NCBI GenBank assembly: GCA_030549335.1
Contig: CM060194.1
Coordinates: 32,136,171-32,200,170, forward strand
Reading direction: 5' to 3'
Origin: Pontederia crassipes
Taxonomy: Eukaryota; Streptophyta; Magnoliopsida; Commelinales; Pontederiaceae
DNA length: 64,000 nucleotides
Positions 36,622 through 57,345 of this stretch are shown in pieces (position 1 is the first letter of the stretch; each line of letters begins with the position of its first letter). A model generated the notes under the pieces. The model was not told where the DNA came from. It was given only the letters and a program-made list of their open reading frames with translations, and did no database searches. The translations under genes and the position numbers were made by a program.

Positions 36622-38027
36622 TTCTTCTCCCTAAAAAACATGTCATCCTCGAAATTTGATGTATCTTTTGATTAAAATGATTTTGGATAAGGAGAAAACA
36701 TATTTTACTTTATTCCCTAAATGGTTTATTCAACGTCATAGTATTTACTAACAAGAGCAGGAATTTCTCTAGTTCGAACAACTTACTTATTTTGGTTAAG
36801 AATACATATTTGTTTTACTTCAAATAAAGTATTCTCATATTATTTCATTGTGGTGACTAGCCTCGATACATTCTATTGTTACTCATTACTTTACGAATAA
36901 AATAGTGAGTTCCAAACTTGTATATAGGAAATGAACAAATTCATGAATTATTATTATTTTTTATTTATATATATATATATATTTTTTCTAAAATTTATTT
37001 GACATGACTGTATATTGATTAAGGCAATCAAAATGTTAACTACTACATTAATTATAATATCTTCATGAGAGTCGGACATATGTAAAGGGCAATATCATCA
37101 ATTACGAGATAATCATTTTATGCAAAGCATAACTTATCACCTATATGAATAAAGATAAGGGCCACATCTATAATGTTGGTGGATATCATTTTTTTTTCTC
37201 TCTCATTGACTTGCAATAGTGAAATGCTAGTTCAAGTTTACAATCAAGGATCGAAAAGGCGTCCCCCTTCAATCGTTCTCTTGCGATGCTTTTGACCAAC
37301 ATTTCATGATTGGCAAATGTTATAGTTCCACTCCAGCTCTTGAACGATGACCAGAGGAGGCCTCCTTCGATAAGCTTTCTAAACCACTCTTTAAACTCTT
37401 AGGTCGGTTGACAAATAAAATCTGCAATGAAAAATCATTTGTCACCCATAGAAGAGTGACGATGGTGATTCCATCAATCATTCTTAGTGAGACAGAACAA
37501 ACAAAGGCAAACTAAAGATCAACTATAAATTGATGCTTAAAGATGGTGACTTCGAATCGATAACATTTATTCAAGAATCTTTGATGATTTTAAAATTTGT
37601 GATGATGTATGATTATTGATCACTCGGACAATGTGATATATGAAAAATAAAGGCAAGCTAAAAGAACTTACCCAAGGATTGAATTACGGTTGATAACGAC
37701 CAATTAAGAGTCATCAATTCCAAAATCTATAATGATGAGTGATGATCGACAATGATGAGTCAGAAGTCGACAACAATCCTGATATCAATATTGTCAATTC
37801 AAGAATTCATAATAATTTCAAAAGCATCAATAATGATTCATCTTATCCAATGATAATTTAATAATCATCAATTGATTTAGTATCACACTTTACCTTATCC
37901 TTTTTAATGTTCTCAAACGTGATGATATCAACTCATAATATTCCATATACATGTCTACCTAAGATGAATCCACACTTATATTAAACAAATATTTTGATAT
38001 CTATAATGATCTGAAAGATGTTAGAAA
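36622..38027 (-). other. Decayed internal region of the Gypsy-type element
   Basis: Apart from the polypurine tract and the short polyprotein-end-like stretch next to the LTR, no gag, protease, reverse transcriptase or integrase motif is readable. The internal region is far shorter than in a complete Gypsy element, so it is heavily deleted, or this is a relic between two LTRs of related elements. Confidence 0.4.
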
Positions 38028-39639
38028 TAACAGAGTGAATTAACATAGCTCAGTAATTTGATAACTCATAGTCTATGTATTATCAATTAATTAATTCGGA
38101 GAGACATGAAAAAAGCATGTAATAATCATAATATCAAAATAGGTATTTTCATATATTTGATAATTACATATATAACATTCTAATCAAAAGCATCATACTT
38201 AATTAGTAATCAATATCGTTTAAATCACAACAAATATATGTATGCAAATGTAACACTCTCATATGGACACACGAATCACCAACTGACCAATTTGTATAGT
38301 CGATAGATGGCTTCCAGAGGTAGCTCATACGGATTCTAGAGGTGGCTCACACCCTCACGGTGTAGCACTTAAGGTTTGCACGACACTTAACTTCATCTTA
38401 TCTCATCTCATTTCTGGGGAACAGAATGATGGATTAAATTTTAGAGGTGGCTCCCATCATGATCAACGATGTAGCACTTAACTCCAATCATCGTATAGAT
38501 CAGAAAGCGATATATGGCTTTCAGAAGTGGCCCATACGGATTATAGAGGTGGTTCCCACCCTCACGATGTAGCACTTAGTTCGCACGACACTTAGCTCCA
38601 TCTTATCTCATTCCATTTTTAGGGAACATAATGATGGATTGAATTCTAAATGTGGCTCCCATCGTGATTGTAGGCAGATGTCAATGCATGATCCATCACA
38701 TAACAATCATATCTCGAATATCAGAAGATGAATCATACTCATTCAAACGGAATAGGATAACATCCTATAAACTCGATCCATAACATTTCACATATGCTCC
38801 ATCAATTGATCAATCATTCAAAACATAATTTTCATATAAACTTGTCGATATATGAATTTAATACATATAGCAATAAATGTCACATCGAATTCAAAAGAGG
38901 TGAATACATAGAGTAGGAAAAACCAACTTACCTAACATAAGCGATCACACAACGTGTTTCTTCATTTCTTTTTCTTATAATTCATCTAACCCTATAGCAA
39001 TAATATAGGTTCATATTACTCTTAAGACTTAGGTGTCAAAATGACTTATAGAACTTATATGTCATTTACTCATTCCATATAGCTCAAGTAATTCAATGCA
39101 TCAAAATTGGTTATCTTAATTATATTATGGCTGATTATCAACCTAGTTGAGAAAATTCATAACTCTTAGTATAATAAAATCACATGATTCCAATTTTTCT
39201 AGCTCCATATCACAGAAACCTTAATATGTAGAAGTTTCATATTTAATTTCTTTACGATCTCAGGAAATTCAGCAATATTCCACCTAAATTTTATGTTGTT
39301 CTGTTTCTGACAAACTAAGTGATCTTACTTTTATCACTATAACAAAATTAATATTTAGGGACTATATTATAGGGACCAATCATAATTAAGTCCCCAAAAA
39401 ATATTTATTTGAGACCAATGAGAAAGTGGACCCAAATTTCTCATTTTTTTAGAGACAAAAACTTAATTTGTGTCTAATAAAAATGTTATAGGAACCAATT
39501 AAAATATTTGTGTCTAATAATTCTGCATAAGGATCCATTTAAGGACCGATCGCAATATTGGTTCCAAAAAATAAACTCTAGGGACAAATTTTAGTGGTCC
39601 CAAAAAAATCTAATTTTCTTTTGTTAATATGATTTTAAT

Positions 39640-40170
39640 ATGTTTTCCTGTGCTCCCTCCCGAAAAACCTACACTAGTTGTGCCCTAACTCCTGTCGCGC
39701 GCAGTGTCTGGCTCCCTCCGCTGGGATTCGATCCCTACAACCATGGCCTCTCTCCTTTCCACCGTCGAGGACTTCAGTCGATCTCGAGGTCAACGGCGCT
39801 TTCCTGCCCGTCGTTGAGGCCTTCCGCCAAAGATCCTTGAGGCTGACGCCATCCTCTTCGTTCCCTCGCCGATGAGTTCCATAATCGCTCCTATGTCTTT
39901 GTTTCGTTTTGTTCCATCATCACCACCTACTTCTGCCGCAAATTTGCTCTCGCTGCCCTACATGTAGATTTAGATCAAATTATCAAAGTCTTCCCTCTTG
40001 CTCTCCCTGCTCGTACATAATCGTGTCTCTCCTTGCTCCTGCTAATCGTGCCTTTCTCTTGCGCCCTGCATCTAGATCGAGACTTCCACTGCTGCTTGTC
40101 CTGCTACTTCTGCTCACTTCCTACTTTTGACGATCTGCTCTTGCTGTCCTAGGATCCTAGGTTAGGATCC
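39640..40170 (+). other. GC-richer, coding-like segment in the CACTA 5' region
   Basis: This stretch is richer in GC than the rest of the element and reads like broken protein-coding DNA, for example LEVNGAFLPVVEAFRQ in one frame and ADEFHNRSYVFVSFCSII in another. I do not recognise the family. It could be a captured host gene fragment or just the element's own leader. Confidence 0.35.
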
Positions 40171-40678
40171 AAGGAGATGCCTTGGCTTCTCTCTAGAAAT
40201 TCGGCAGTGGTTTGATTCGAGGGAGGTAATTAGGGTATTTTTCCCCTTCAAGTAGTTTTTTCTCTAATTTTTTAGTAGTTCCTTTAATTTTTTTCCTATT
40301 TTTTTCTCTAATTAGGGTATTTATTTTGAAGGAGTGTCGGTGGCTGGGGCATATCTGTGCAGACTCTGCAGCATTTTACAAGTGAACGATTGCAAGACCA
40401 GCACTAATCCTTGACTGCTACGGCTACTTGGTACTTGCAACATACTTCATTCATTCATTTTTTTAGCATCCGCCTCATGATTCTCCCCTGTCAGTTTTTA
40501 TCTTAGCAGATCCACCAGGAACTATCCTGTTAATTGTTATCCTTTTATTCAATATTTTTTTTGTTGCTTGCCTCTGTTCCTTTTCCCTTCTCTGAAGCAT
40601 AACTTATATTAGTTTAATGATGTTATGCTTTGTTATTTTAGTAATAAGTAATTTTTAATATTGTATAGGTGGAGTCAG

Positions 40679-43600
40679 ATGGATAACAATTTTAATGATC
40701 TTGGTAAAATTTGGATGAACATCCATGATAGATTTTTAGTAGATTATCTTCTTGGCATTGACTCATTTATGACACTTGTCGAATTTCACTTGGGAACGGA
40801 CTCTAATATTCGTTGTCCATGTCGATATTGTCTGAATGTGTACTTCCAACCAAAAAACGTGGTAAGAGATCATCTAATTATCCAAGGGATAGATACCACC
40901 TATACTCAATGGGTATTTCATGGAGAAGGACTTGAAGTCAATGACAATATTGAAGATGAGAACATTTTGAGTAATGAAGCTGAGGTAAATATTAATGATG
41001 TGAATCAAATATTGGAAGATGTCCAAGTGACACATTTTGTAAATGTGGACCTTGAAGGTCCTTCTAGATTTGAAGGCACATCTTCGTCCCATAATGAGGA
41101 GGTGAACATATTTGATGGATTGTTAAAGGATGCACGACGTCAACTTTATCCTGGTTGTACAAAGCACTCATTGTTGTCAGCGGTTGTATGATTGCTTCAC
41201 ATGAAAGTTCTAAATCATTGGAGCATTAAATCATTTAACATGCTCCTTGAGTTTATTAAGGAAATTTTGCCAGCGGGTGAGGTACTTCCCTCATCTTATT
41301 AGGAGACAAGAAAGGTGTTGCGAGACTTAGGATTAGGATATGAATGTATTCATGCCTACAAGAATGATTGCGCTCTATTTTGGAAGGAATTAGCAGACTT
41401 TAAAAATTGTCTTGAATGTGGAGAGTCAAGATGGAAAATAAATGATGGTAAGGGGAAGAAAATCCCTTACAAGGTGTTAAGATACTTTCCTTTGAAAAGT
41501 AGGCTGCAACGCTTGTTTATGTCTAGAAAGACTGCCTTAGATATGCGATGCCACAAAGAAAGCAGGGTTGAAGAAGAAAGAGTTATGAGGCATCCTACTG
41601 ATTCAGAGGCATGAAAAGATTTTGACAAACAACATCCTTGGTTTGCACAAGATCCTAGAAATGTGAGACTTGGATTAGCAACTAATGGATTCAATCCTTT
41701 TGCTCACATGAATAACTCATATAGTATGTGGCCAGTGATTCTTATGCCCTACAACTTACCTCCGTGGAAATGTATGAAAGAACCATTTTCTATGATGTCT
41801 TTACTTGTCCCTGGTCCTCGTGCTCCTGGAAAGGACATTGATGTCTATTTAAGGCCCTTAATTGACGAACTTAAAGAATTATGGTTAACTGGAGTTCAAA
41901 CTTATGATGTACTGTGAAATTAAATTTTACTATGCATGCAACAATTTTATGGACTATAAATGATTTTCCAGCCTATAGTGACTTATCCGGATGGAGTACT
42001 AAGGGTTACCTTGCATATCCTATATGCAAAGATGAGACTAGCTCTGAGCGTTTAAGATGTAAGATTGTCGACGTTTCTTGCCACTCGGACACCCTTGGAG
42101 GAGGAGTAAAAAGTTCAATGAGAAATTAGAAACACGAATGAAACCAAAAGAATTAACAACATATGAGCTCTTAGAACAATTGGAATATGTGAAGAATGTG
42201 AAATTAGGAAAGCATCCAAATAATAGGAAAAGAAAACGACCAGCTGACCAAAGAAATTGGACTGAAAAGAGTATCTTTTTTGAATTACCATATTGGAAAA
42301 AATTGAAACTTCGCCACAATCTTGATGTTATGCACATAGAAAAGAATATATGTGATAACATCGTGGGCACTTTATTGAATATTGAGCATAAGAACAAAGA
42401 TACAGATAAAGCTCATCTTGATTTAAGTGATATGAAAATAAGAAAGGAATTGCATTTACAACAGCTTAGAGATAAAATCATTAAACCACCAGCATGTTAT
42501 AATTTATCACTAATGGAAAAGCAAGGGTTTTGTGAGTTCATCAAGTCAGTGAAATTTCCTAATGGATATGAGGCAAATATCTCAAGATGTGTGAGCATCA
42601 AAGATGGAAGACTATTAGGTATGAAAAGTCATGACTGTTATGTTCTTCTTCAACATCTTCTTCACATTGGCATGCGTGGGTATTTGAACAAAAATGTATG
42701 CACAACATTAGGGGTACTAGCAGGATTCTTTCGAAGCTGGTGCTCTAAAACTTTAAGATTAGATATCTTAGAGGAACTTTTAAAAAAAATTGTTGTCATT
42801 TTATGCAAACTTGAAATGATATTCCCATCAGCGTTTTTTGATGTGATGGTGCATTTGGCGGTTCACCTACCACGTGAAGCCATACTTGGAGGCCATGTGC
42901 AGTATAGATGGATGTATTTTCCTGAAAGGTTAACAAAGTTAATAATTTTATATTATAATACTTGGATGTTTTATTGGCTCTCTAAATTTTTCTTCATGCA
43001 TAGGGATCTTGGTAACCTTAAAAGTTTAGTCAGTAATCGAGCACGACCGGAGGGTTCCATTGCTGAGGCATATATTGCAAATGAATGTTTGAACTTTTGT
43101 TCAATGTATCTTACGGGCATCGAAACTACGATGGTGAAGAGCATGCTAATGATAGAATTTCTGTCTTCTCAAGTAAAATATGCTCATTCAAACACACAAA
43201 ATATCAGATAATGGATGTGTCCAAATTGCTCCACTGGTATGTACTGAACAATTGTAAGGAGTTGCAGCCATATTTAGTGTGTCATTAGCTTTTTCTTTTT
43301 GTACTTGACTTACTTTAATACAAAAAATAAAATCGTATCTCATGTTTTATGAATGTGTGGTAGAGAACATGAAATTGCATTAAGGCATATCGGACTTGAT
43401 AATATAACAGAAATGCAAAAAGATCAATTCCCAATGTGGTTTCAAAATAGAGTAAGGTTCAAATTGCAGAATTTTTAATGAAATATTACTTGCTTAAGTT
43501 GATATTGATATTACTCTAAATATGACATTTTTGTAGATGAAATGTCTACACAAGGAAAGACCAGAGCAAAATGAACGAAGAATTGTATTCACTAGCATTA

Positions 43601-44282
43601 GGTCCTGACAAGCGTGTTAATATCTATTCCGGATGCATAGTCAAATAGAGTGAGGTTCCTTACTAAAGATGGTGAAGAACGCCGAATAACTCAAGACAGT
43701 AGAATATGTGTTAAAGGAGAACACAAGGGCAAAGAAATTGAATTTTATGGTGTATTGACTGAAGTGATTGAGTTAAGTTATGTTAAGGATTGCCGAGCAA
43801 CTTTATTTAAATGTCACTGGTATGATCTAGAACGTAACAAACATGTTCAAATTGATGAAGATTTTATAAGCATCAATATAAGTAAGCACTGGTATGAGAG
43901 CGACCCATATATACTTGCTGTCTAGGCGAGCAAAGTTTTCTATGTTTGTGATACAAAATTAAAAGGGAATTGGAGGGTCGTGCAGAAAATAAATACTCGA
44001 CATTTATATGATCTCGCATTCTTTCATTTGTTTCGTGATGATGATGAAAACCAATTGGCAAATGAACCTTATCAAGAGGAGGAGTGCAGAAATGTAAGAG
44101 TACAAGGAGATAATTCAAAGATTGGGCTTTTGAGTCGTCAGGATATTGATCCTGAAGTGCTTGAAAAAATAAACGATATGCAAACTCGTGATTTTATTTG
44201 TGATTCTGAAGAGGATGCATCTCAGGATGATGATGAATTTAACATGAATATGGATTTATCAGATGATGAGAATGATATGTAA
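40679..44282 (+). pseudogene. TNP2-like CACTA transposase, broken
   Basis: Reading frames line up as one TNP2-type transposase. The N-terminal transposase-associated domain is at 40679-41191 (CPCRYCLN is visible). The TNP2 core is at 41300-43211, with FNPFAHMNNSYSMWPVI, ILWTINDFPAYSDLSGW, KLRHNLDVMHIEKNICDN and VHLAVHLPREA. The C-terminal DUF4216-like part is at 43650-44282, with LFKCHWYDLERN and DPYILA. In-frame stops occur near 41189, 41300, 41612, 41915 and 43923, and a frameshift near 42075, so no intact protein can be made. In living elements TNP2 cuts at the CACTA ends. Some gaps may be introns, but several stops replace residues that should be coded. Confidence 0.88.
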
Positions 44283-44414
44283 TTTATTTTTTAATAAATA
44301 CAGGTAATGGAAAATATGTAATGGGTTTTAATTTTTCTTCATATATTTTAATTTAATGTCTTTTATTTTATGTGATGTTGATTATATTTTACATTATTGT
44401 GATTGTCTACAGAG

Positions 44415-46866
44415 ATGGCTCCTGGAAGATCTCGTACCAATTACCCTCTAGCCAATGTTGATCCTAATGTTGCATCCACATCTGTGCCTATGGCCATTGG
44501 TTCTAGCATCTTCATTGAAGGTTCATGTAAGAATCTTTTCATTTGTCAAATTTAAAGCATGTAAAGTAATTTGTATTTTGATTTTTAAAACAATATAATC
44601 AGTCTCAAACTGGTAGCATGTACAATTCAAAAGAATGTTCGAGGAAAAAGTCGTGGAATTGCACTAAACAAGTAATATTGTAAAGTGAGCAAGGTAAAAA
44701 TCAATATACCAGAAGGGAAGAACAGACCGGTAGGTATTAATTGTGAAAAGCTAGCGAGAGAAATTGGTAACATTGTAAGGCAATGTGCAGCTCTAAAGGT
44801 AAAAGCTAGCTAATCTATTAATTTATGTAGTACATTTTATGTAGTTCATTTTGTTCATTTATGTAGTTCATTTTATTACTAGTTTAGTCAACTCAAATTG
44901 AGCTATGTTATCCTGCTCTGTTTTATATGATCATTTATACGATTGAGCTATGTTCATTTATATGATCTGTTGAATTGTGGTGATCAGTTGAATTGTTTGT
45001 GAAATCTTGATCTCAAGATTTCATATCCAAATTTTCTTTGTAAAAAGTTGGAAGAACTTTTGTTTGGTCATACAAAGAAACAACAAAGCCTTTTACCTTC
45101 ATGCCTGTGGTGATGCTAAATTGTCTTATTTGAGATCCACTTGTTTACTATAGCATGCCTTAAATTCTTAAGTTTCTTCCAAAATCATATCTTGGGTGCC
45201 ATTTTGAAGAGGTTATATATCTTGGGTGCCATTTCTGCTGTTCTGAAACCAAGACTCCACTCCCATGCTAATTATGTGTAGTTATCTTGATTCCATATTT
45301 TCATAGCTTTAAGTAAATGGAATAAATGTCTGCAATATGAAATGGAAGGATGTTCTACTTAAAAGAGTAACTGTACTTAACTTTACACTTTAACATTTAC
45401 CTCTAGGTTGAGAGACGTGGTTCATTTTACTTTCTGTATTCATGTTGGATATATGGAACTTTGAGTTTGTAATGAATTCGGATCATGCTATATTCAATAT
45501 GATTGTTTAATTCTGCACAATTAACTTTGTATTCTAGCTATTTATAAGATTTTATAGGTATTTTTTTCCCTTCCAAAAAGTGAACTTTAAACGCTGGTCT
45601 TGTTTCTACTTTTGCTTTTTTTAATTCTGAGGAGCCTCGAGGATGACAAGTAGTACATCTAGAACATATTTGAACAATGAGGTGCAGCATATCTGAACAA
45701 ATTTATCTTTCTTTTTTGCAAAATTTCTTGTAATTAAGATGTAATATTCTAAGCCTTGATCATTACTTGTGCTTTGCAAGTGAAATCTTACTGATATGAT
45801 GTAATATGCATCATTTCTTTGTTTATTTCTAATTTACCATAGTACAACAGTGTTTTGACTCTTGACCAGAAAGGATAAATTACCTTGTAGGTATTAGATG
45901 AAATTTATTAAAGATATGTCATATCAGAAAAATTCCATCATAATATGTCAGTCCTGCCATTTCCTTGTAGGAATTGTTAATGTCTCTCTTTAATTATCTA
46001 TGACAATACTTTATTGGATGTATCAGTACTCATTGATTGACTAGAGAAGCATCATGAATTAATTGTTTCCAGTTTTCACTGCATCAATCTCATTTCCTCT
46101 AGTGATTGATATTAGTGGCAAACAATATGTATTTTTCTGAGAAGAAGGTAGTATGCATTTTGATATATGTTTATCCTCTAGCTTCCAATCATACTTGGAG
46201 AATTGCAATAAATGATGAACTCAAAGAATGATCTTATTACAGGATCTTATTTCTGGCTATTAGCATAATTATCTTTTGGATGTATGATGTATCCCATGTA
46301 CCCTTTGTCCTACCATAATTTTTCCTCTCTGCTTCTCTATGTCTTCTATCCTTACAAATCATTAAGATTGACTCCAGTTGGATTTTTATGAATGACTCAT
46401 ACTGTTCATTTTAACTAGCCATATGCATGATCTAAATTTTTATGATCTTATTAATTCTTCATTTACATTATTTATGTTTGCAGTTGGAGTTAATTATTTT
46501 TATTATTGTAGAAAAAAATGATAGCTCTTCAAATGAAAATGGAACTTGAGGGAGAATATTCAATTAATGATAGTCAAATATGTACTCAAGTCCTTGGCAT
46601 AAGATCCGGGTACGTGCATGGATATGAGCGAGGTCCTAAACCTCCCAGACGTGAAGGAGGGATTGTCATGGAGCAAAAATATAATCATTTGGAGGAGGAA
46701 TTAGTCACAACAAAGGAAGAATTGATTAATACAAAGAATGAGTTAGCTAGCACTAAGGATTTAGTTGCCATTCAAGACAAGAAGCTAGCTCTTCAAGATA
46801 AGAAAATTGAATGACTCATTCAAAATCTAATGGGTGGACAAGATGACATAGAAGAAAGTGTTTCTT
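44415..46866 (+). pseudogene. Second CACTA gene (TNPA/Ptta-like), fragmentary
   Basis: Three coding-like pieces follow the transposase: about 44415-44530 (MAPGRSRTNYPLANVDPN), 44602-44800 (INIPEGKNRPVGINCEKLAR, after an in-frame stop), and 46518-46814 (GYVHGYERGPKPPRR, then a heptad-like region LEEELVTTKEELINTKNEL that should form a coiled coil). This layout fits the DNA-binding second protein of plant CACTA elements. A large AT-rich stretch of about 1.7 kb lies between the pieces and may be intron. Exon joins were not resolved. Confidence 0.55.
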
Positions 46867-48619
46867 AATATGAACATTTACACTTTAACTTTGTAGTAGA
46901 TATTTTTATTAAAGATGTTGAATGCTCATATTTTTTATGCATTACTTTTCAATTTTATGGTGTGTTGTTTGGGATCTTTTATTTCTTAATATGATGTTTT
47001 GTGGTTGGAATCTTTCTTTCATCTTAATTTTTATTAGCTAATGTTTATGCATTTGGAAATTTATATATTAGCAACTAGTACATTGTTGGAGCCAAATATG
47101 TCATGGGGATTCGCTTGCTAGAAAGCATGCTATTAGGGACCAACCTCTATGTTCCTAAAAGTATTTTGTTAGGAACCATTTGTTTGGTGCCAATTGTTTT
47201 CTTTTTGGTTGCCAAAACCATTTTGATTTGGGACCAAAATTGATTATTAGGTACTATTATATGATTTTATGGGGACTAATAGATTAGTATCTAAAAGTGA
47301 TACTTTTGGGATCCAACAAAAATATTTTGTTCCTAAAACTTTTAAAGACCATCTTTTAAGAACTGGGGGGGGGGCAACAAAATTTTTGTCCCAAGAAGAA
47401 TTAGGATCCAAAATTGATAACTTTGGAACCAAAAGTTTTTGTCCCTATAAATACTTTTTGTTGTAGTGTAATTAATTATATGATGTATATAGAATAGTAA
47501 TCATCATACATTCTAATATTTTAAATTTTCTTAAAAAAATAAACTTCCTATGGTGCAACTCATAAAATTTATTGATTTTATATCCCTCTGGACTGAGCAC
47601 AATAAATTTAGCAAATACTAACATAATTTGTCCTAGAATTCATTTTGAGAGATTGAGTGAGGTTTGATAAAATATTTATAACTTTCACTAGACATATTAT
47701 CTTCGGTTGATTCCAAATGTAAATGAAACCTAACATATGTTCCTAAATTATAAAGTCATTATATAACTTATTAAATTTAATATGTGATTTATAAAGTCGG
47801 ATAACACTTTCAGCAGACAAAATGATAGAACCCTAAAGATGAATTCATAACTTTTCTTTAAAAATATGATTGACCCAATTCCAAAGCTCAAAGAAAACAG
47901 ACTCCTAAAAGAGTTAACATGCTTAATTTCATAATTTTATGTTATCCCACATAATTTCTAACAAATTCCACGATGACATGCATGTTTCAAAATCTAATAA
48001 CATAGATGTAACTACTATGACACTTATATCTTGTCCTATTCAACTTATTTCGAAGTGAGTCCAATTGGGATTAAAACCTTGATTAAGTTAGGTGCAAACC
48101 ATGTAAATTTTATATTTTAATTATAAGAGCATAATTTATGACATAATCTCTATCCCATTCTACTAATTTTGCCATGACAGAAGGTATATACTCATTACTT
48201 TGCACATAACTTTTCACTCGCACAATTTTGAGAAAATTCTTTCTTTCCTGAGAATTAGAATTCTAAGAGTTGTGGTACACAATCTATAATTTTTGGATAT
48301 AGTAAAATATTTTATTAGTTGACTAAACATTCGGCTTGTAGATGAAGGTAGGAAAATATATTTCTCCATAGATAAAGTTTCACATAATCTTCAAGAAATT
48401 TAAATTATGAGAAGATTTACAAAACAAACATTAAATAGATTGATCTCACACGTACCTTTAATATGTTAACCCTTTCTTTTTTTTTTAATTCCCTTCTCCT
48501 CGTCTTCTTGTTATCTTCTTGGTTCGACTGCTCACTCCCCTTTTTTCCTTTACTCACTTCATTCAGCCAACATGATGAGATGAGATTTAATTACATATAT
48601 GAGATGTGTTTAATTATAT

Positions 48620-49081
48620 ATGCATGAGGCATGTTTTGGATTAGTTCTACATGCATAAGTTACGAGAGAAATGCTGGGTATATATGAGATCATGAGTTTA
48701 ACTTGGTAGGACGCGTAGAAAATCGTGAGCCCAAGGTGGGGGCAGAGCGGACAGTATCATGCCAAGTATAGATGTGAGAGAACACGTTTTAGTAAAACTG
48801 TGCAGGCCGAGGTCTAAAGCGGACAATATCCTACACAAGCGCATGGTATCAAAGCCACTCTGCGTGAGTCTCTGTGCATGGTGGGGTGTGATCACTCAAC
48901 GAGGACGTTGAGTCCCGTGAGGGAGAATGATGCATGATGCATGTCTTGGATTAGTTCCACATGCATAAGTATCCTACCAAGTATAAAGGTGAGTCATTGT
49001 GCTACTTTAATACTGAAGAACGCATTTTGATAAAATTATGAGGGTCGAGACGCAAAATGGATAATAACCTACGCAAGCGCA
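48620..49081 (+). mobile_element. Probable TRIM (miniature LTR retrotransposon)
   Basis: Two similar LTR-like segments, about 48625-48843 and 48928-49081, share GATTAGTTCYACATGCATAAG-like sequence, CCAAGTATA and the end ACGCAAGCGCA. Directly after the first is TGGTATCAAAGCC (48844-48856), one mismatch from the initiator-tRNA primer-binding site. Directly before the second is the purine tract GTGAGGGAGAA. The internal part is only about 85 bp and non-coding, as in TRIMs. The second LTR lacks about 65 bp present in the first. No target duplication was found. Confidence 0.65.
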
Positions 49082-49941
49082 AGGGTGTTACGTGCCGGAG
49101 CTCACGAGGGGGAGGGGGGGCAACGCCGTCCCCCCTTTTGCCCTGCCCACATGCGCCGACGACACACACAACACAAAGGGGGTGAGGGTGTAAAGCAAAC
49201 GACATCGATGCCTAGCGGCATTCCCACCTTCATCGTGCAGGTCCTCAACCTCTGCGCAGCTGGCGACGAAGCATACCAAATGGCAGACATCCACCTGAGC
49301 TAGGGCTAGTTCAGCTCTACCCGCCTGGTAGACCCCACATCTTTCGCCGCTTGGGCCATCACGGCGCCCTCTACCCCGAGCTTCTCCATCTCCTTCCAAT
49401 ATGCTAACTCCCATCACTACCCTCTCTCAATTAGCAATGCCTCCTGCATCCATCAATTATTTTTTATTTTATAATGTCACATCGAACTATTACTTAAGTG
49501 AAGGAGAGATAAAATTATTGCGTGAATGACACGTCACCATATGCCCGGACTGCCGATAATAGGTGAAGAGAGTAATTGATGAAACTAGCTAAAAAGATGA
49601 AGAATAGTCATGTTATAAAATAAAGTTGAAAGATATCGCTGAGAAAACGTATTTAACCTAATTTACTCCGGTATTCTTATTTTGGTGCATAGGAAAGCCC
49701 AACCCATTTCTAATCTATTAAAACAAACAAACGTAGAAAGCCCAAATCAGTGTCACGGCCCACCACTTCGCTGGTTCCTAGTTCCTACTCCCCGAAGGCA
49801 AATTAATCAACACCGCGATCTCCTCCGCCTTCCCAAATCGCCTGAAAAAATTCTCCAGTTTTCCCTTCGGTAACCGACGCCTCCGTCGTCATCGTGGTCG
49901 GCAATCGTCCTCCGACCACCTCTGCCGCCCCTGCTATCTCA
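49082..49941 (+). other. Upstream region and 5' leader of SEC23
   Basis: Positions 49090-49420 are GC-rich and coding-like in composition, but I recognise no protein in them. An AT-rich stretch follows to about 49640. From about 49780 the sequence turns GC-rich into the SEC23 leader. An in-frame GTG at 49894 precedes the ATG at 49942; the ATG is the better start. Confidence 0.4.

Positions 49942-57345
<7,404 letters not shown>

Larger units (their letters stand above)
39335..47468 (+). mobile_element. CACTA (En/Spm) DNA transposon, defective
   Basis: The element starts CACTATAACAAAATTAATAT and its other end, read inward, starts CACTACAACAAAAAGTATTT, followed at both ends by TTTAGGGAC or TATAGGGAC. 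Subterminal regions (about 39360-39610 and 47090-47450) repeat GGGACCAA-like motifs, the expected transposase-binding clusters. The flanking triplets are TAT and TAA, a 2-of-3 match to the usual 3-bp target duplication. Inside are a TNP2-type transposase gene and a shorter second gene, both broken. It interrupts a Gypsy-type LTR, so it is the younger insertion. Confidence 0.9.
38028..48600 (-). mobile_element. Second, diverged LTR copy, split by a CACTA element
   Basis: Positions 38028-39334 match the first LTR from about 33640 onward (shared ATAGCTCAGTAA, TAACTCATA, AATTAATTCGGAGAGACA). The match resumes after the CACTA element: 47469 onward corresponds to about 34900 onward (shared TATAACTTTCACTAGACAT). 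Omitting 39335-47468 restores an LTR segment of about 2.44 kb, almost the same length as the matching part of the first copy. Both copies have the same orientation. The outer boundaries are blurred. Confidence 0.65.

Noticed and set aside
49085-49417. Gene upstream of SEC23
   Set aside because: Open on both strands from GC-rich composition; no recognisable domain or splice pattern.
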